DNA from: Hydractinia symbiolongicarpus | Lineage: Eukaryota; Cnidaria; Hydrozoa; Anthoathecata; Hydractiniidae | NCBI RefSeq assembly: GCF_029227915.1 | Contig: NC_079876.1 | Location: 21,702,001-21,766,000 of the forward strand | DNA length: 64,000 nucleotides | Direction of reading: 5' to 3' | Shown: positions 12,987 through 25,319 of the stretch, one piece after another | How positions within the stretch are numbered: position 1 is the first letter of the stretch | Layout of the letters: each line of letters starts with the position of its first letter | The notes under the pieces: model-generated | Database searches by the model: none | What the model was told of the DNA's origin: nothing | What the model saw: only the letters and a program-made list of their open reading frames with translations | Position numbers and translations under genes: made by a program

Positions 12987-13828
12987 ATAACGACTTTGGA
13001 CGTCGTAGTCTATTGAGTGTAGAAGGAATAGACCGATGCTTGTCTGTGCGTACTCATGCAACCACGTGTTTAACGTTTAAGGCCTTTATTGGGCGGGAAA
13101 GGACCATATAACAGCATTTAGAGGTCTGTACACGTAGTTGACAGTGTTCTAAAGCCATGGCTCGATGGAAAACGAATTGGGACGTCGTAGTACTATGAGA
13201 GTGGAAGGACTAGACCCATCGTAACGTGCGCGGACACGTGGAACCACTTGATTTACGTGTAAGACCTTTATTAGACACCAAAAGGCCATATAACAGCCTT
13301 TGGAGGCATGTGCACGCAGTTGACGGTTTTGTAAGGCTATAGCGCAATGACAAAGGACTTGGGACATCGTTCTATTGAGTGTAGAAGGAATAGACCGATG
13401 GTTGTTTTTGAGAACTCATGCAACCACGTGTTTAACGTATAAGGCCTTTATTGGGCGGGCAAAGTCCATATAACAGCTTTTAGAGATCTGTACACGTAGT
13501 TGATGATGTTGTAAGGCCATGATTCGATGGAAAACGACTTTGGCCGTCGTAGTCTATTGAGTGTAGAAAGAATAGACCGATGGTAACCTGCGCAGGCACG
13601 TGGAACCACTTGATTTACGTGTAAGACCTTTTTTAGGCGTCAAAAGGCCATATAACGGCCTTTAGAGGCCTGCACACGTAGTTGACAGTGTTGTAAGTCT
13701 ATGGCGCATTGAAAAACGACTTTGGACGACGTAGACCATTGAGGGTGGAAGGACTAGACCCATCGTTCAACGTGCTCGGGCACGTGGAACTACGTGATTT
13801 ATATGTAAGACCTTTATTAGGCATCCTA

Positions 13829-14918
13829 AGGCCATATAACAGCCTTCAGAGGCGTGTGCACGCAGTTGACGGTTTTGTAAGGCTATAGCGCAATTAAGAA
13901 GGACTTGGGACGTCCTAGTCCATTGAGAGTGGAGGACTAGACCGATGGTAACTTGCGCTAACGCATGGAAGCACGTGTTTTACGTGCAAGGACTTTCTTG
14001 AACGGCAATAGGCCATAAAGCAGCATTTAGAGGTCTGTACACGTAGCTGACAGTGTTCTAAAGTCATCGATCGATGGAAAACGAATTAGAACCTCGTAGT
14101 ACATTGATAGTGGAAGGACTAGACCCATTGTAACGTGCGCGGGCACGTGGAACTATGTGATTCACATGTAAGACCTTCACTAGGCATCAAAGGCCATATA
14201 ACAGCCTTTAGAAGCCTGTGCACGAAGTTGACGGTTTTGTAAGGCTATTGCGCAATGACAAAGGACTTGGGACGTCGTAGTCTATTGAGTGTAGAAGGAA
14301 TAGACCGATGGTTGTCTGTGCGAACTCATGCAACCACGTGTTTAACGTATAAGGCCTTTATTGGTCGTGAAAAGTCCATATAACAGCATTTAGAGATCTG
14401 TACACGTAGTTGATGGTGTTGTAAGGCCATGGCTCGATGGAAAACGACTTAGAACGACGTAGACCATTGAGAGTGGACGGAATAGACCGGTGGTAACCTG
14501 CGCAGGCACGTGGAACCACTTGATTTACGTGTAAGACCTTTTTTAGGCGTCAAAAGGCCATATAACGGCCATTAGAGGCCTGTGCACGCAGTTGACGGCT
14601 TTGTAAGGCTATAGCGCCATGACAAAGGACTTGGGACGTCGTAGTCTATTGAGTGTAGAAGGAATAGACCGATGGTTGTCTGTGCGAACTCATGCAACTA
14701 CGTGTTTAAGGTATAAGGCCTTTATTGGGCGGGAAAAGTCCATATAACAGAATTGAGAGATCTGTACACGTAGTTGACAGTGTTGTAAGTCTATGGCGCT
14801 TTAAAAAACGACTTTGGACGACGGAAACCATTGAGAGTGGAAGGACTAGACCGATGGTAACCTGCGCTAACGCATGGAAGCACGTGTTTTACGTATATAG
14901 CCTTTATTGAGAAGCAAA
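13829..14918 (+). repeat. Six-monomer higher-order block, copy 2
   Basis: Same monomer order and total length (1,090 bp) as 6829-7918, displaced by 7,000 bp. It was carried here as part of mosaic piece 5. Confidence 0.85.
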
Positions 14919-16660
14919 AGGCCATGTAAAAGCATTTAGAGGCCTGTACTCGTAATTGACGGTTTTGTAAGGCTATAGCACATTGAAAAAGGACTTGGGA
15001 CGTTCTAGTTCATTGAGTGTGGGAGGAATAGACCGATGATAACCTGCGCTAACGCATGGAAGCACGTGTTTTACGTGCAAGGACTTTATTGAACGGCAAT
15101 AGGCCATAAAGCAGCATTTAGAGGTCTGTACAGGTAGTTGACAGTGTTCTAAAGTCATGGATCGATGGAAAACGAATTGGGACGTCGTAGTACGTTGAGA
15201 GTGGAAGGACTAGACCGGTAGTGACCTGCACAGGCACGTGGAACAACTTGATTTACGTGTAAAACCTTTTGTAGGCGTCAAAAGGCCATATAACGGCCTT
15301 TAAAGGCCTGTACACGTAGTTGACGGTGTTGTAAGTCTATGGCGCAATGAAAAACGACTTTGGACGACGTAGACCATTGAGAATGGAAGGACTAGACCGA
15401 TGGTAACCTGCACTAACGCATGAAAGCACGTGTTTTACGTGTAAGGACTTTGTTGGGCGGCAAAAGGCCATGTAACAGCCTATAGAGGCCTGTACATGCA
15501 GTTGACGGTGTTGCAAGGACATGGCTCGATGGAAAACGACTTGGGACGTCGTATTCCATTGAGGGTGGAAGGACTAGACCGATGGTAACCTGCGCTAACG
15601 CATGGAAGAACGTGTTTTACGTGTAAGGACTTTATTGGGCGGCAAAACGCCATCTAACAGCCTTTAGAGGCCTGTACACGTAGTTGATGGTGTTGTGAGG
15701 GCATGGCTCGATGGAAAACGACTTGGGACGTCGTAGTCTATTGACGGTGGAAGGACTAGACCCATCGTAACGTGCATGGGCACGTGGAACTATGTCACTC
15801 ACATGTAAGACCTTTACTAGGCATCAAATGGACATATAACAGCCTTTAGAGGCCTGTGCACGCAGTTGACGGTTTTGTAAGGCTATAGCGCAATGACAAA
15901 GGACTTGGGACGTCGTAGTCTATTGAGTGTAGAAGGAATAGACCGATGGTTGTCTGTGCTAACACATGCAACTACGTGTTTAACGTATAAGGCCTTTATT
16001 GGTCGGGAAAAGTCCATAAAACAGAATTTAGAGATCTGTACACGTAATTGATGGTGTTGTAAGGCCATGGCTCGATAGAAAACGACTTGGGACGACGTAG
16101 ATCATTGAGAGTGGACGGAATAGACCGGTGGTAACCTGCGCAGGCACGTGGAACCACTTGATTTACGTGTAAGACCTTTTTTAGGCGTCAGGCCGTATAA
16201 CGGCCTGTAGAGGCCTGTACACGTAGTTGACGGTGTTGTAAGTCTATGGCGCTTTGAAAAACGACTTTAGACGACGTAGACCATTGAGAGTGGAAGGACT
16301 AAACCGATGGTAACCTGCGCTAACGCATGGAAACATGTGTTGTTTTACGTGTATGGCCTTTATTGAGAGGCAAAAGGCCATGTAAAAGCGTTTAGAGGCC
16401 TGTACTCGTAATTGAAAGTTTTGTAAGGCTATAGCGCAATGAAAATGGACTTGGGACGTTCTAGTTCATTGAGTGTGGGAGGAATAGACCGATGGTAACC
16501 TGCGCTAACGCATGGAAGCACGTGTTTTACGTGCAAGGCTTTTAATGAGCGGCAAAAGGCCATAAAGCAGCATTTAGAGGTCTGTAAACGTAGTTGACAG
16601 TGTTCTAAAGTCATTGCTCGATGGAAAACGAATTGGGACATCGTAGTACATTGAGAGTGG

Positions 16661-16677
16661 AAGGACTAGGACGATGG
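16661..16677 (+). repeat. Partial monomer fused at CGATGG
   Basis: Sixth copy of the fusion, with CGATGGAAAACGACTTTTG, closer to the 1355 and 2471 versions than to the ATAACG group. Confidence 0.8.
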
Positions 16678-17056
16678 AAAACGACTTTTGACGTCGTAGT
16701 CTATTGAGTGTAGAAGGAATAGACCGATGCTTGTCTGTGCGAACTCATGCAACCACGTGTTTAACGTTTAAGGCCTTTATTGGGCGGAAAGGACCATATA
16801 ACAGCATTTAGAGGTCTGTACACGAAGTTGACAGTGTTCTAAAGCCATGGCTAGATGGAAAACGAATTGGGACGTCGTAGTACTATGAGAGTGGAAGGAC
16901 TAGACCCATCGTAACGTGCGCTGACACGTGGAACCACTTGATTTACGTGTAAGACCTTTATTAGACACCAAAAGGCCATATAACAGCCTTTAGAGGCATG
17001 TGCACGCAGTTGACGGTTTTGTAAGGCTATTGCGCAATGACAAAGGACTTGGGACA

Positions 17057-18128
17057 TCGTAGTCTATTGAGTGTAGAAGGAATAGACCGATGGTTGTCTG
17101 TGCGAACTCATGCAACCACGTGTTTAACGTATAAGGCCTTTATTGGTCGTGAAAAGTCCATATAACAGCATTTAGAGATCTGTACACGTAGTTGATGGTG
17201 TTGTAAGGCCATGGCTCGATGGAAAACGACTTAGAACGACGTAGACCATTGAGAGTGGACGGAATAGACCGGTGGTAACCTGCGCAGGCACGTGGAACCA
17301 CTTGATTTACGTGTAAGACCTTTTTTAGGCGTCAAAAGGCCATATAACGGCCATTAGAAGCCTGTGCACGCAGTTGACGGCTTTGTAAGGCTATAGCGCC
17401 ATGACAAAGGACTTGGGACGTCGTAGTCTATTGAGTGTAGAAGGAATAGACCGATGGTTGTCTGTGCGAACTCATGCAACTACGTGTTTAAGGTATAAGG
17501 CCTTTATTGGGCGGGAAAAGTCCATATAACAGAATTGAGAGATCTGTACACGTAGTTGACAGTGTTGTAAGTCTATGACGCTTTGAAAAACGACTTTGGA
17601 CGACGGAAACCATTGAGAGTGGAAGGACTAGACCGATGGTAACCTGCGCTAACTTATGGAAGCACGTGTTTTACGTATATGGCCTTTATTGAGAAGCAAA
17701 AGGCCATGTAAAAGCATTTAGAGGCCTGTACTCGTAATTGACGGTTTTGTAAGGCTATAGCGCATTAAAAAAGGACTTGGGACGTTCTAGTTCATTGAGT
17801 GTGGGAGGAATAGACCGATGATAACCTGCGCTAACGCATGGAAGCACGTGTTTTACGTGCAAGGACTTTATTGAACGGCAATAGGCCATAAAGCAGCATT
17901 TAGAGGTCTGTACAGGTAGTTGACAGTGTTCTAAAGTCATGGATCGGTGGAAAACGAATTGGGACGTCGTAGTACGTTGAGAGTGGAAGGACTAGACCGG
18001 TAGTGACCTGCACAGGCACGTGGAACAACTTGATTTACGTGTAAAACCTTTTGTAGGCGTCAAAAGGCCATTTAACGGCCTTTAAAGGCCTGTACACGTA
18101 GTTGACGGTGTTGTAAGTCTATGGCGCA
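17057..18128 (+). repeat. Copy of 14275-15346
   Basis: About 1.07 kb at offset 2,782. Both copies have the uncommon GTACAGGTAGTTGACAG (near 15130 and 17912) and ACCGGTAGTGACCTGC. They part where GCGCAATG (15341) faces GCGCATTG (18123). Monomers 4-6 of the higher-order block lie inside. Confidence 0.8.
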
Positions 18129-18810
18129 TTGAAAAACGACTTTAGACGACGTAGACCATTGAGAGTGGAAGGACTAGACCGATGGTAACCTGCGCTAACG
18201 CATGAAAGCACGTGTTTTACGTGTAAGGCCTTTATTAGGCCGCAAAAGTCCATATAACAGCCTGAAGAGGCCTGTACACGTAGTTGACGGTGTTGTAAGG
18301 GCATGGCTCGATGGAAAACGACATGGGACGTCGTAGTCCATTGAAGGTGGAAGGACTAGACCCATCGTAACGTGCGCGGGCACGTGGAACTATGTGATTC
18401 ACATGTAAGACCTTCACTAGGCATTCAAGGGCCATATAACAGCCTCTAGAAGCCTCTGCACGCAGTTGACGGTTTTGTAAGGCTATAGCGCAATGACAAG
18501 GGCTTGGGACGTCGTAGTCTATTGAGTGTAGAAGGAATAGACCGATGGTTGTCTGTGCGAACTCATGCAACTACGTGTTTAACGTATAAGGCCTTTATTG
18601 GGCGGGAAAAGTCCATAAAACAGAATTTAGAGATCTGTACACGTAATTGATGGTGTTGTAAGGCCATGGCTCGATAGAAAACGACTTGGGACGACGTAGA
18701 TCATTGAGAGTGGACGGAATAGACCGGTGGTAACCTGCGCAGGCACGTGGAACCACTTGATTTACGTGTAAGACCTTTTTTAGGCGTCAGGCCATATAAC
18801 GGCCTGTAGA

Positions 18811-18840
18811 GGCCTGTACACGTAGTCTATGGCGCTTTAA
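18811..18840 (+). repeat. Monomer with 16-bp internal deletion
   Basis: CACGTAG passes directly to TCTATGGCGC, missing 16 bp (TTGACGG to TAAG) present in the paralogue near 16225. The paralogue shares the flanking oddity of an expanded CATGTGTTGTTTTACGTG downstream (16334 and 18917), so this deletion came after the copying. Confidence 0.8.
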
Positions 18841-19632
18841 AAAACGACTTTAGACGACGTAGACCATTGAGAGTGGAAGGACTAGACCGATGGTAACCTG
18901 CGCTAACGCATGGAAACATGTGTTGTTTTACGTGTATGGCCTTTATTGAGAGGCAAAAGGCCATGTAAAAGCATTTAGAGGCCTGTACTAGTAATTGAAA
19001 GTTTTGTAAGGCTATAGCGCAATGAAAAAGGACTTGGGACGTTCTAGTTCATTGAGTGTGGGAGGAATAGACCGATGGTAACCTGCGCTAACGCATGGTA
19101 GCACGTGTTTTACGTGCAAGGCTTTTACTGAGCGGCAAAATGCCATAAAGCAGCATTTAAAGGTCTGTACACGTAGTTGACAGTGTTCTAAAGCCATGGC
19201 TCGATGGAAAACGAATTGGGACGTCGTAGTACTATGAGAGTGGAAGGACTAGACCCATCGTAACGTGCACGGACACGTGGAACCACTTGATTTACGTGTA
19301 AGACCTTTATTAGACACCAAAAGGCCATATAACAGCCTTTAGAGGCATGTGCACGCAGTTGACGGTTTTGTAAGGCTATAGCGCAATGACAAAGGACTTG
19401 GGACATCGTAGTCTATTGAGTGTAGAAGGAATAGACCGATGGTTGTCTTTGAGAACTCATGCAACCACGTGTTTAACGTATAAGGCCTTTATTGGGCGGG
19501 CAAAGTCCATATAACAGCTTTTAGAGATCTGTACACGTAGTTGATGATGTTGTAAGGCCATGACTCGATGTAAAACGACTTTGGCCGTCGTAGTCTATTG
19601 AGTGTAGAAAGAATAGACCGATGCTTGTCTGT

Positions 19633-20858
19633 GCGAACTCATGCAACCACGTGTTTAACGTATAAGGCCTTTATTGGTCGTGAAAAGTCCATATAACAGC
19701 ATTTAGAGATCTGTACACGTAGTTGATGGTGTTGTAAGGCCATGGCTCGATGGAAAACGACTTAGAACGACGTAGACCATTGAGAGTGGACGGAATAGAC
19801 CGGTGGTAACCTGCGCAGGCACGTGGAATCACTTGATTTACGTGTAAGACCTTTTTTAGGCGTCAAAAGGCCATATAACGGCCATTAGAGGCCTGTGCAC
19901 GTAGTTGACGGCTTTGTAAGGCTATAGCGCCATGACAAAGGACTTGGGACGTCGTAGTCCATTGAGTGTAGAAGGAATAGACCGATGGTTGGCTGTGCGA
20001 ACTCATGCAACTACGTGTTTAAGGTATAAGGCCTTTATTGGGCGGGAAAAGTCCATATAACAGAATTGAGAGATCTGTACACGTAGTTGACAGTGTTGTA
20101 AGTCTATGGCGCTTTGAAAAACGACTTTGGACGACGGAAACCATTGAGAGTGGAAGGACTAGACCGATGGTAACCTGCGCTAACGCATGGAAGCACGTGT
20201 TTTACGTGTATGGCCTTTATTGAGAAGCAAAAGGCCATGTAAAAGCAGTTAGAGGCCTGTACTCGTAATTGACGGTTTTGTAAGGCTATAGCGCATTGAA
20301 AAAGGACTTGGGACGTTCTAGTTCATTGAGTGTGGGAGGAATAGACCGATGATAACCTGCGCTAACGCACGGAAGCACGTAATTTACGTGCAAGGACTTT
20401 ATTGAACGGCAATAGGCCATAAAGCAGCATTTAGAGGTCTGTACACGTAGTTGACAGTGTTCTAAAGTCATGGATTGATGGAAAACGAATTGGGACGTCG
20501 TAGTACGTTGAGAGTGGAAGGAATAGACCGGTAGTGACCTGCACAGGCACGTGGAACAACTTGATTTACGTGTAAAACCTTTTGTAGGCGTCAAAAGGCC
20601 ATATAACGGCCTTTAAAGGCCTGTACACGTAGTTGACGGTGTTGTAAGTCTATGGCGCAATGAAAAACGACTTTGGACGATGTAGACCATTGAGAATGGA
20701 AGGACTAGACCGATGGTAACCTGCACTAACGCATGAAAGCGCGTGTTTTACGTGTAAGGACTTTGTTGGGCGGCAAAAGGCCATGTAACAGCCTATAGAG
20801 GCCTGTACATGCAGTTGACGGTGTTGCAAGGACATGGCTCGATGGAAAAGAACTTGGG
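19633..20858 (+). repeat. Copy of 14320-15545
   Basis: About 1.2 kb at a constant offset of 5,313 bp, a third version of the segment seen at 14.3 and 17.1 kb. It shares the CTGTACATGCAGTTGACGG and GTTGCAAGGACATGG monomer near its right end (20795). Confidence 0.8.
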
Positions 20859-21591
20859 ACGTCGTAGTCCATTGAGGGTGGACGGAATAGACCGGTGGAA
20901 ACCTGCGCAGGCGCGTGGAACTACTTAATTTACGTGTAAGACCTTTTTAGGCGTCAAAAAGCCATATAACGGCCTTTAGAGGCCTGTACACGTAGTTGAC
21001 GGTGTTGTAAGGGCATGGCTGGATGGAAAACGAACTGGGACGTCGTAGTACATTGAGAGTGGAAGGACTAGACCCATCGTAACGTGCGCGGGCACGTGGA
21101 ACAATGTCATTCACATGTAAGACCTTTACTAGGCATCAAAAGGCCATATAACAGACTTTAGAGGCCTGTGCACGCAGTTGACGGTTTTGTAAGGCTATAG
21201 CGCAATAACAAAGGACTTGGGACGTCGTAATCTATTAAGTGTAGAAGTAATAGACCGATGGTTGTCTGTGCGAACTCATGCAACCACGTGTTTAACGAAT
21301 AAGGCCTTTATAGGTCGTGAAAAGTCCATATAACAGCATTTAGAGATCTGTACACGTAGTTGATGGTGTTGTAAGGCCATGGCTCGATGGAAAACGACTT
21401 TGAACGACGTAGACCATTGAGAGTGGACGGAATAGACCGGTGGAAACCTGCGCAGGCGCGTGGAACTACTTAATTTACGTGTAAGACCTTTTTAGGCGTC
21501 AAAAAGCCATATAACGGCCTTTAGAGGCCTGTACACGTAGTTGGCGGTGTTGTAAGGGCATGGCTGGATGGAAAACGAACTGGGACGTCGT

Positions 21592-23242
21592 AGTACATTG
21601 AGAGTGGAAGGACTAGACCCATCGTAACGTGCGCGGGCACGTGGAACAATGTGATTCATATGTAAGACCTTTATTAGGCATCAAAAGGCCATATAACAGC
21701 CTTCAGAGGCGTGTGCACGCAGTTGACGGATTTGTAAGGCTATAGCGCAATGAAGAAGGACTTGGGACGTCCTAGTCCATTGAGAGTGGAGGACTAGACC
21801 GATGGTAACTTGCGCTAACGCATGGAAGCACGTGTTTTACGTGCAAGGACTTTATTGAACGGCAATAGGCCATAAAGCAGCATTTAGAGGTCTGTACACG
21901 TAGTTGACAGTGTTCTAAAGTCATTGATCGATGGAAAACGAATTGGAACGTCGTAGTACATTGATAGTGGAAGGACTAGACCCATCGTAACGTGCGCGGG
22001 CACGTGGAACTATGTGATTCACATGTAAGACCTTCACTAGGCATCAAAGGCCATATAACAGCCTTTAGAAGCCTGTGCACGCAGTTGACGGTTTTGTAAG
22101 GCTATTGCGCAATGACAAAGGACTTGGGACGTCGTAGTCTATTAAGTGTAGAAGGAATAGACCGATGGTTGTCTGTGCAAACTCATGCAACCACGTGTTT
22201 AACGTATAAGGCCTTTATTGGTCGTGAAAAGTCCATATAACAGCATTTAGAGATCTGTACACGTAGTTGATGGTGTTGTAAGGCCATGGCTCGATTGAAA
22301 ACGACTTAGAACGACGTAGACCATTGAGAGTGGACGGAATAGACCGGTGGTAACCTGCGCAGGCACGTGGAACCACTTGATTTACGTGTAAGACCTTTTT
22401 TAGGCGTCAAAAGGCCATATAACGGCCATTAGAGGCCTGTGCACGCAGTTGACGGCTTTGTAAGGCTATAGCGCCATGACAAAGGACTTGGGACGTCGTA
22501 GTCCATTGAGTGTAGAAGGAATAGACCGATGGTTGTCTGTGCGAACTCATGCAACTACGTGTTTAAGGTATAAGGCCTTTATTGGGCGGGAAAAGTCCAT
22601 ATAACAGAATTGAGAGATCTGTACACGTAGTTGACAGTGTTGTAAGTCTATGGCGCTTTGAAAAACGACTTTGGACGACGGAAACCATTCAGAGTGGAAG
22701 GACTAGACCGATGGTAACCTGCGCTAACGCATGGAAGCACGTGTTTTACGTGTATGGCCTTTATTGAGAAGCAAAAGGCCATGTAACAGCCTTCAGAGGC
22801 GTGTGCACGCAGTTGACGGTTTTGTAAGGCTATAGCGCAATGAAGAAGGACTTGGGACGTCCTAGTCCATTGAGAGTGGAGGACTAGACCGATGGTAACT
22901 TGCGCTAACGCATGGAAGCACGTGTTTTACGTGCAAGGACTTTATTGAACGGCAATAGGCCATAAAGCAGCATTTAGAGGTCTGTACACGTAGTTGACAG
23001 TGTTCTAAAGTCATCGATCGATGGAAAACGAATTGGAACCTCGTAGTACATTGATAGTGGAAGGACTAGACCCATCGTAACGTGCGCGGGCACGTGGAAC
23101 TATGTGATTCACATGTAAGACCTTCACTAGGCATCAAAGGCCATATAACAGCCTTTAGAAGCCTGTGCACGAAGTTGACGGTTTTGTAAGGCTATTGCGC
23201 AATGACAAAGGACTTGGGACGTCGTAGTCTATTGAGTGTAGA
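21592..23242 (+). repeat. 2,077-bp tandem duplication, left copy
   Basis: Matches 23669-25319 at a constant offset of 2,077 bp over about 1.65 kb with only scattered substitutions. It contains one full six-monomer block (21686-22775) and the start of a second. Confidence 0.85.
21686..22775 (+). repeat. Six-monomer higher-order block, copy 3
   Basis: Again 1,090 bp in the same monomer order. It is followed immediately by another copy at 22776, so here the six-mer stands in tandem, as in a classical higher-order array. Confidence 0.85.
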
Positions 23243-23398
23243 AGGAATAGACCGATGGTTGTCTGTGCGAACTTATGCAACCACGTGTTTAACGTATAAG
23301 GCCTTTATTGGTCGTGAAAAGTCCATATCACAGCATTTAGAGATCTGTAACGCATGGAAACACGTGTTTTACGTGTATGGCCTTTATTGAGAAGCAAA
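22776..23398 (+). repeat. Six-monomer block with 467-bp internal deletion
   Basis: Monomers 1-3 are intact. Monomer 4 then breaks after AGATCTGTA (about 23349) and continues as the last part of monomer 6 (ACGCATGG to GAGAAGCAAAAGG). Length is 623 bp instead of 1,090, so 467 bp are missing, covering part of monomer 4, all of 5 and part of 6. Only about 2 bp (TA) are shared at the ends. Confidence 0.82.
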
Positions 23399-23762
23399 AG
23401 GCCATGTAAAAGCATTTAGAGGCCTGTACTCGTAATTGACGGTTTTGTAAGGCTATAGCGCATTGAAAAAGGACTTGGGACGTTCTAGTTCATTGAGTGT
23501 GGGAGGAATAGACCGATGATAACCTGCGCTAACGCATGGAAGCACGTGTTTTACGTGCAAGGACTTTATTGAACGGCAATAGGCCATAAAGCAGCATTTA
23601 GAGGTCTGTACACGTAGTTGACAGTGTTCTAAAGTCATGGATCGATGGAAAACGACTTGAGACGTCGCAGTACATTGAGAGTGGAAGGACTAGACCCATC
23701 GTAACGTGCGCGGGCACGCTGAACAATGTGATTCATATGTAAGACCTTTATTAGGCATCAAA

Positions 23763-24852
23763 AGGCCATATAACAGCCTTCAGAGGCGTGTGCACGCAGT
23801 TGACGGATTTGTAAGGCTTTAGCGCAATGAAGAAGGACTTGGGACGTCCTAGTCCATTGAGAGTGGAGGACTAGACCGATGGTAACTTGCGCTAACGCAT
23901 GGAAGCACGTGTTTTACGTGCAAGGACTTTATTGAACGGCAATAGGCCATAAAGCAGCATTTAGAGGTCTGTACACGTAGTTGACAGTGTTCTAAAGTCA
24001 TCGATCGATGGAAAACGAATTGGAACGTCGTAGTACATTGATAGTGGAAGGACTAGACCCATCGTAACGTGTGCGGGCACGTGGAACTATGTGATTCACA
24101 TGTAAGACCTTCACTAGGCATCAAAGGCCATATAACAGCCTTTAGAAGCCTGTGCACGCAGTTGACGGTTTTGTAAGGCTATTGCGCAATGACAAAGAAC
24201 TTGGGACGTCGTAGTCTATTAAGTGTAGAAGGAATAGACCGATGGTTGTCTGTGCAAACTCATGCAACCACGTGTTTAACGTATAAGGCCTTTATTGGTC
24301 GTGAAAAGTCCATATAACAGCATTTAGAGATCTGTACACGTAGTTGATGGTGTTGTAAGGCCATGGCTCGATGGAAAACGACTTAGAACGACGTAGACCA
24401 TTGAGAGTGGACGGAATAGACCGGTGGTAACCTGCGCAGGCACGTGGAACCACTTGATTTACGTGTAAGACCTTTTTTAGGCGTCAAAAGGCCATATAAC
24501 GGCCATTAGAGGCCTGTGCACGCAGTTGACGGCTTTGTAAGGCTATAGCGCCATGACAAAGGACTTGGGACGTCGTAGTCCATTGAGTGTAGAAGGAATA
24601 GACCGATGGTTGTCTGTGCGAACTCATGCAACTACGTGTTTAAGGTATAAGGCCTTTATTGGGCGGGAAAAGTCCATATAACAGAATTGAGAGATCTGTA
24701 CACGTAGTTGACAGTGTTGTAAGTCTATGGCGCTTTGAAAAACGACTTTGGACGACGGAAACCATTGAGAGTGGAAGGACTAGACCGATGGTAACCTGCG
24801 CTAACGCATGGAAGCACGTGTTTTACGTGTATGGCCTTTATTGAGAAGCAAA
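23763..24852 (+). repeat. Six-monomer higher-order block, copy 5
   Basis: Complete 1,090-bp block, displaced exactly 2,077 bp from copy 3, followed directly by a partial sixth copy. Confidence 0.85.
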
Positions 24853-25319
24853 AGGCCATGTAACAGCCTTCAGAGGCGTGTGCACGCAGTTGACGGTTTT
24901 GTAAGGCTATAGCGCAATGAAGAAGGACTTGGGACGTCCTAGTCCATTGAGAGTGGAGGACTAGACCGATGGTAACTTGCGCTAACGCATGGAAGCACGT
25001 GTTTTACGTGCAAGGACTTTATTGAACGGCAATAGGCCATAAAGCAGCATTTAGAGGTCTGTACACGTAGTTGACAGTGTTCTAAAGTCATCGATCGATG
25101 GAAAACGAATTGGAACCTCGTAGTACATTGATAATGGAAGGACTAGACCCATCGTAACGTGCGCGGGCACGTGGAACTATGTGATTCACATGTAAGACCT
25201 TCACTAGGCATCAAAGGCCATATAACAGCCTTTAGAAGCCTGTGCACGAAGTTGACGGTTTTGTAAGGCTATAGCGCAATGACAAAGGACTTGGGACGTC
25301 GTAGTCTATTGAGTGTAGA
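24853..25319 (+). repeat. Six-monomer higher-order block, partial copy 6
   Basis: Monomers 1 and 2 and part of monomer 3; after that the sequence changes to the monomer types seen near 8.5 and 11.9 kb. Confidence 0.8.

Larger units (their letters stand above)
12971..15117 (+). repeat. Mosaic piece 5, matches 5969-8117
   Basis: Fifth piece. Its source lies to the left of the sources of pieces 3 and 4, so the order of segments is changed, not merely repeated. Confidence 0.88.
23669..25319 (+). repeat. 2,077-bp tandem duplication, right copy
   Basis: Right-hand partner of 21592-23242. Beyond 25319 the copies diverge (CGAGCTCATGCAACTACG here, CGAACTTATGCAACCACG on the left). Confidence 0.85.

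Noticed and set aside
13520-13545. TTCGATGGAAAACGAC resembling a CENP-B box
   Set aside because: The box needs TTCG, four bases, A, two bases, then CGGG. Here the CG falls one base too far and is followed by AC, and most monomers have CTCG rather than TTCG.
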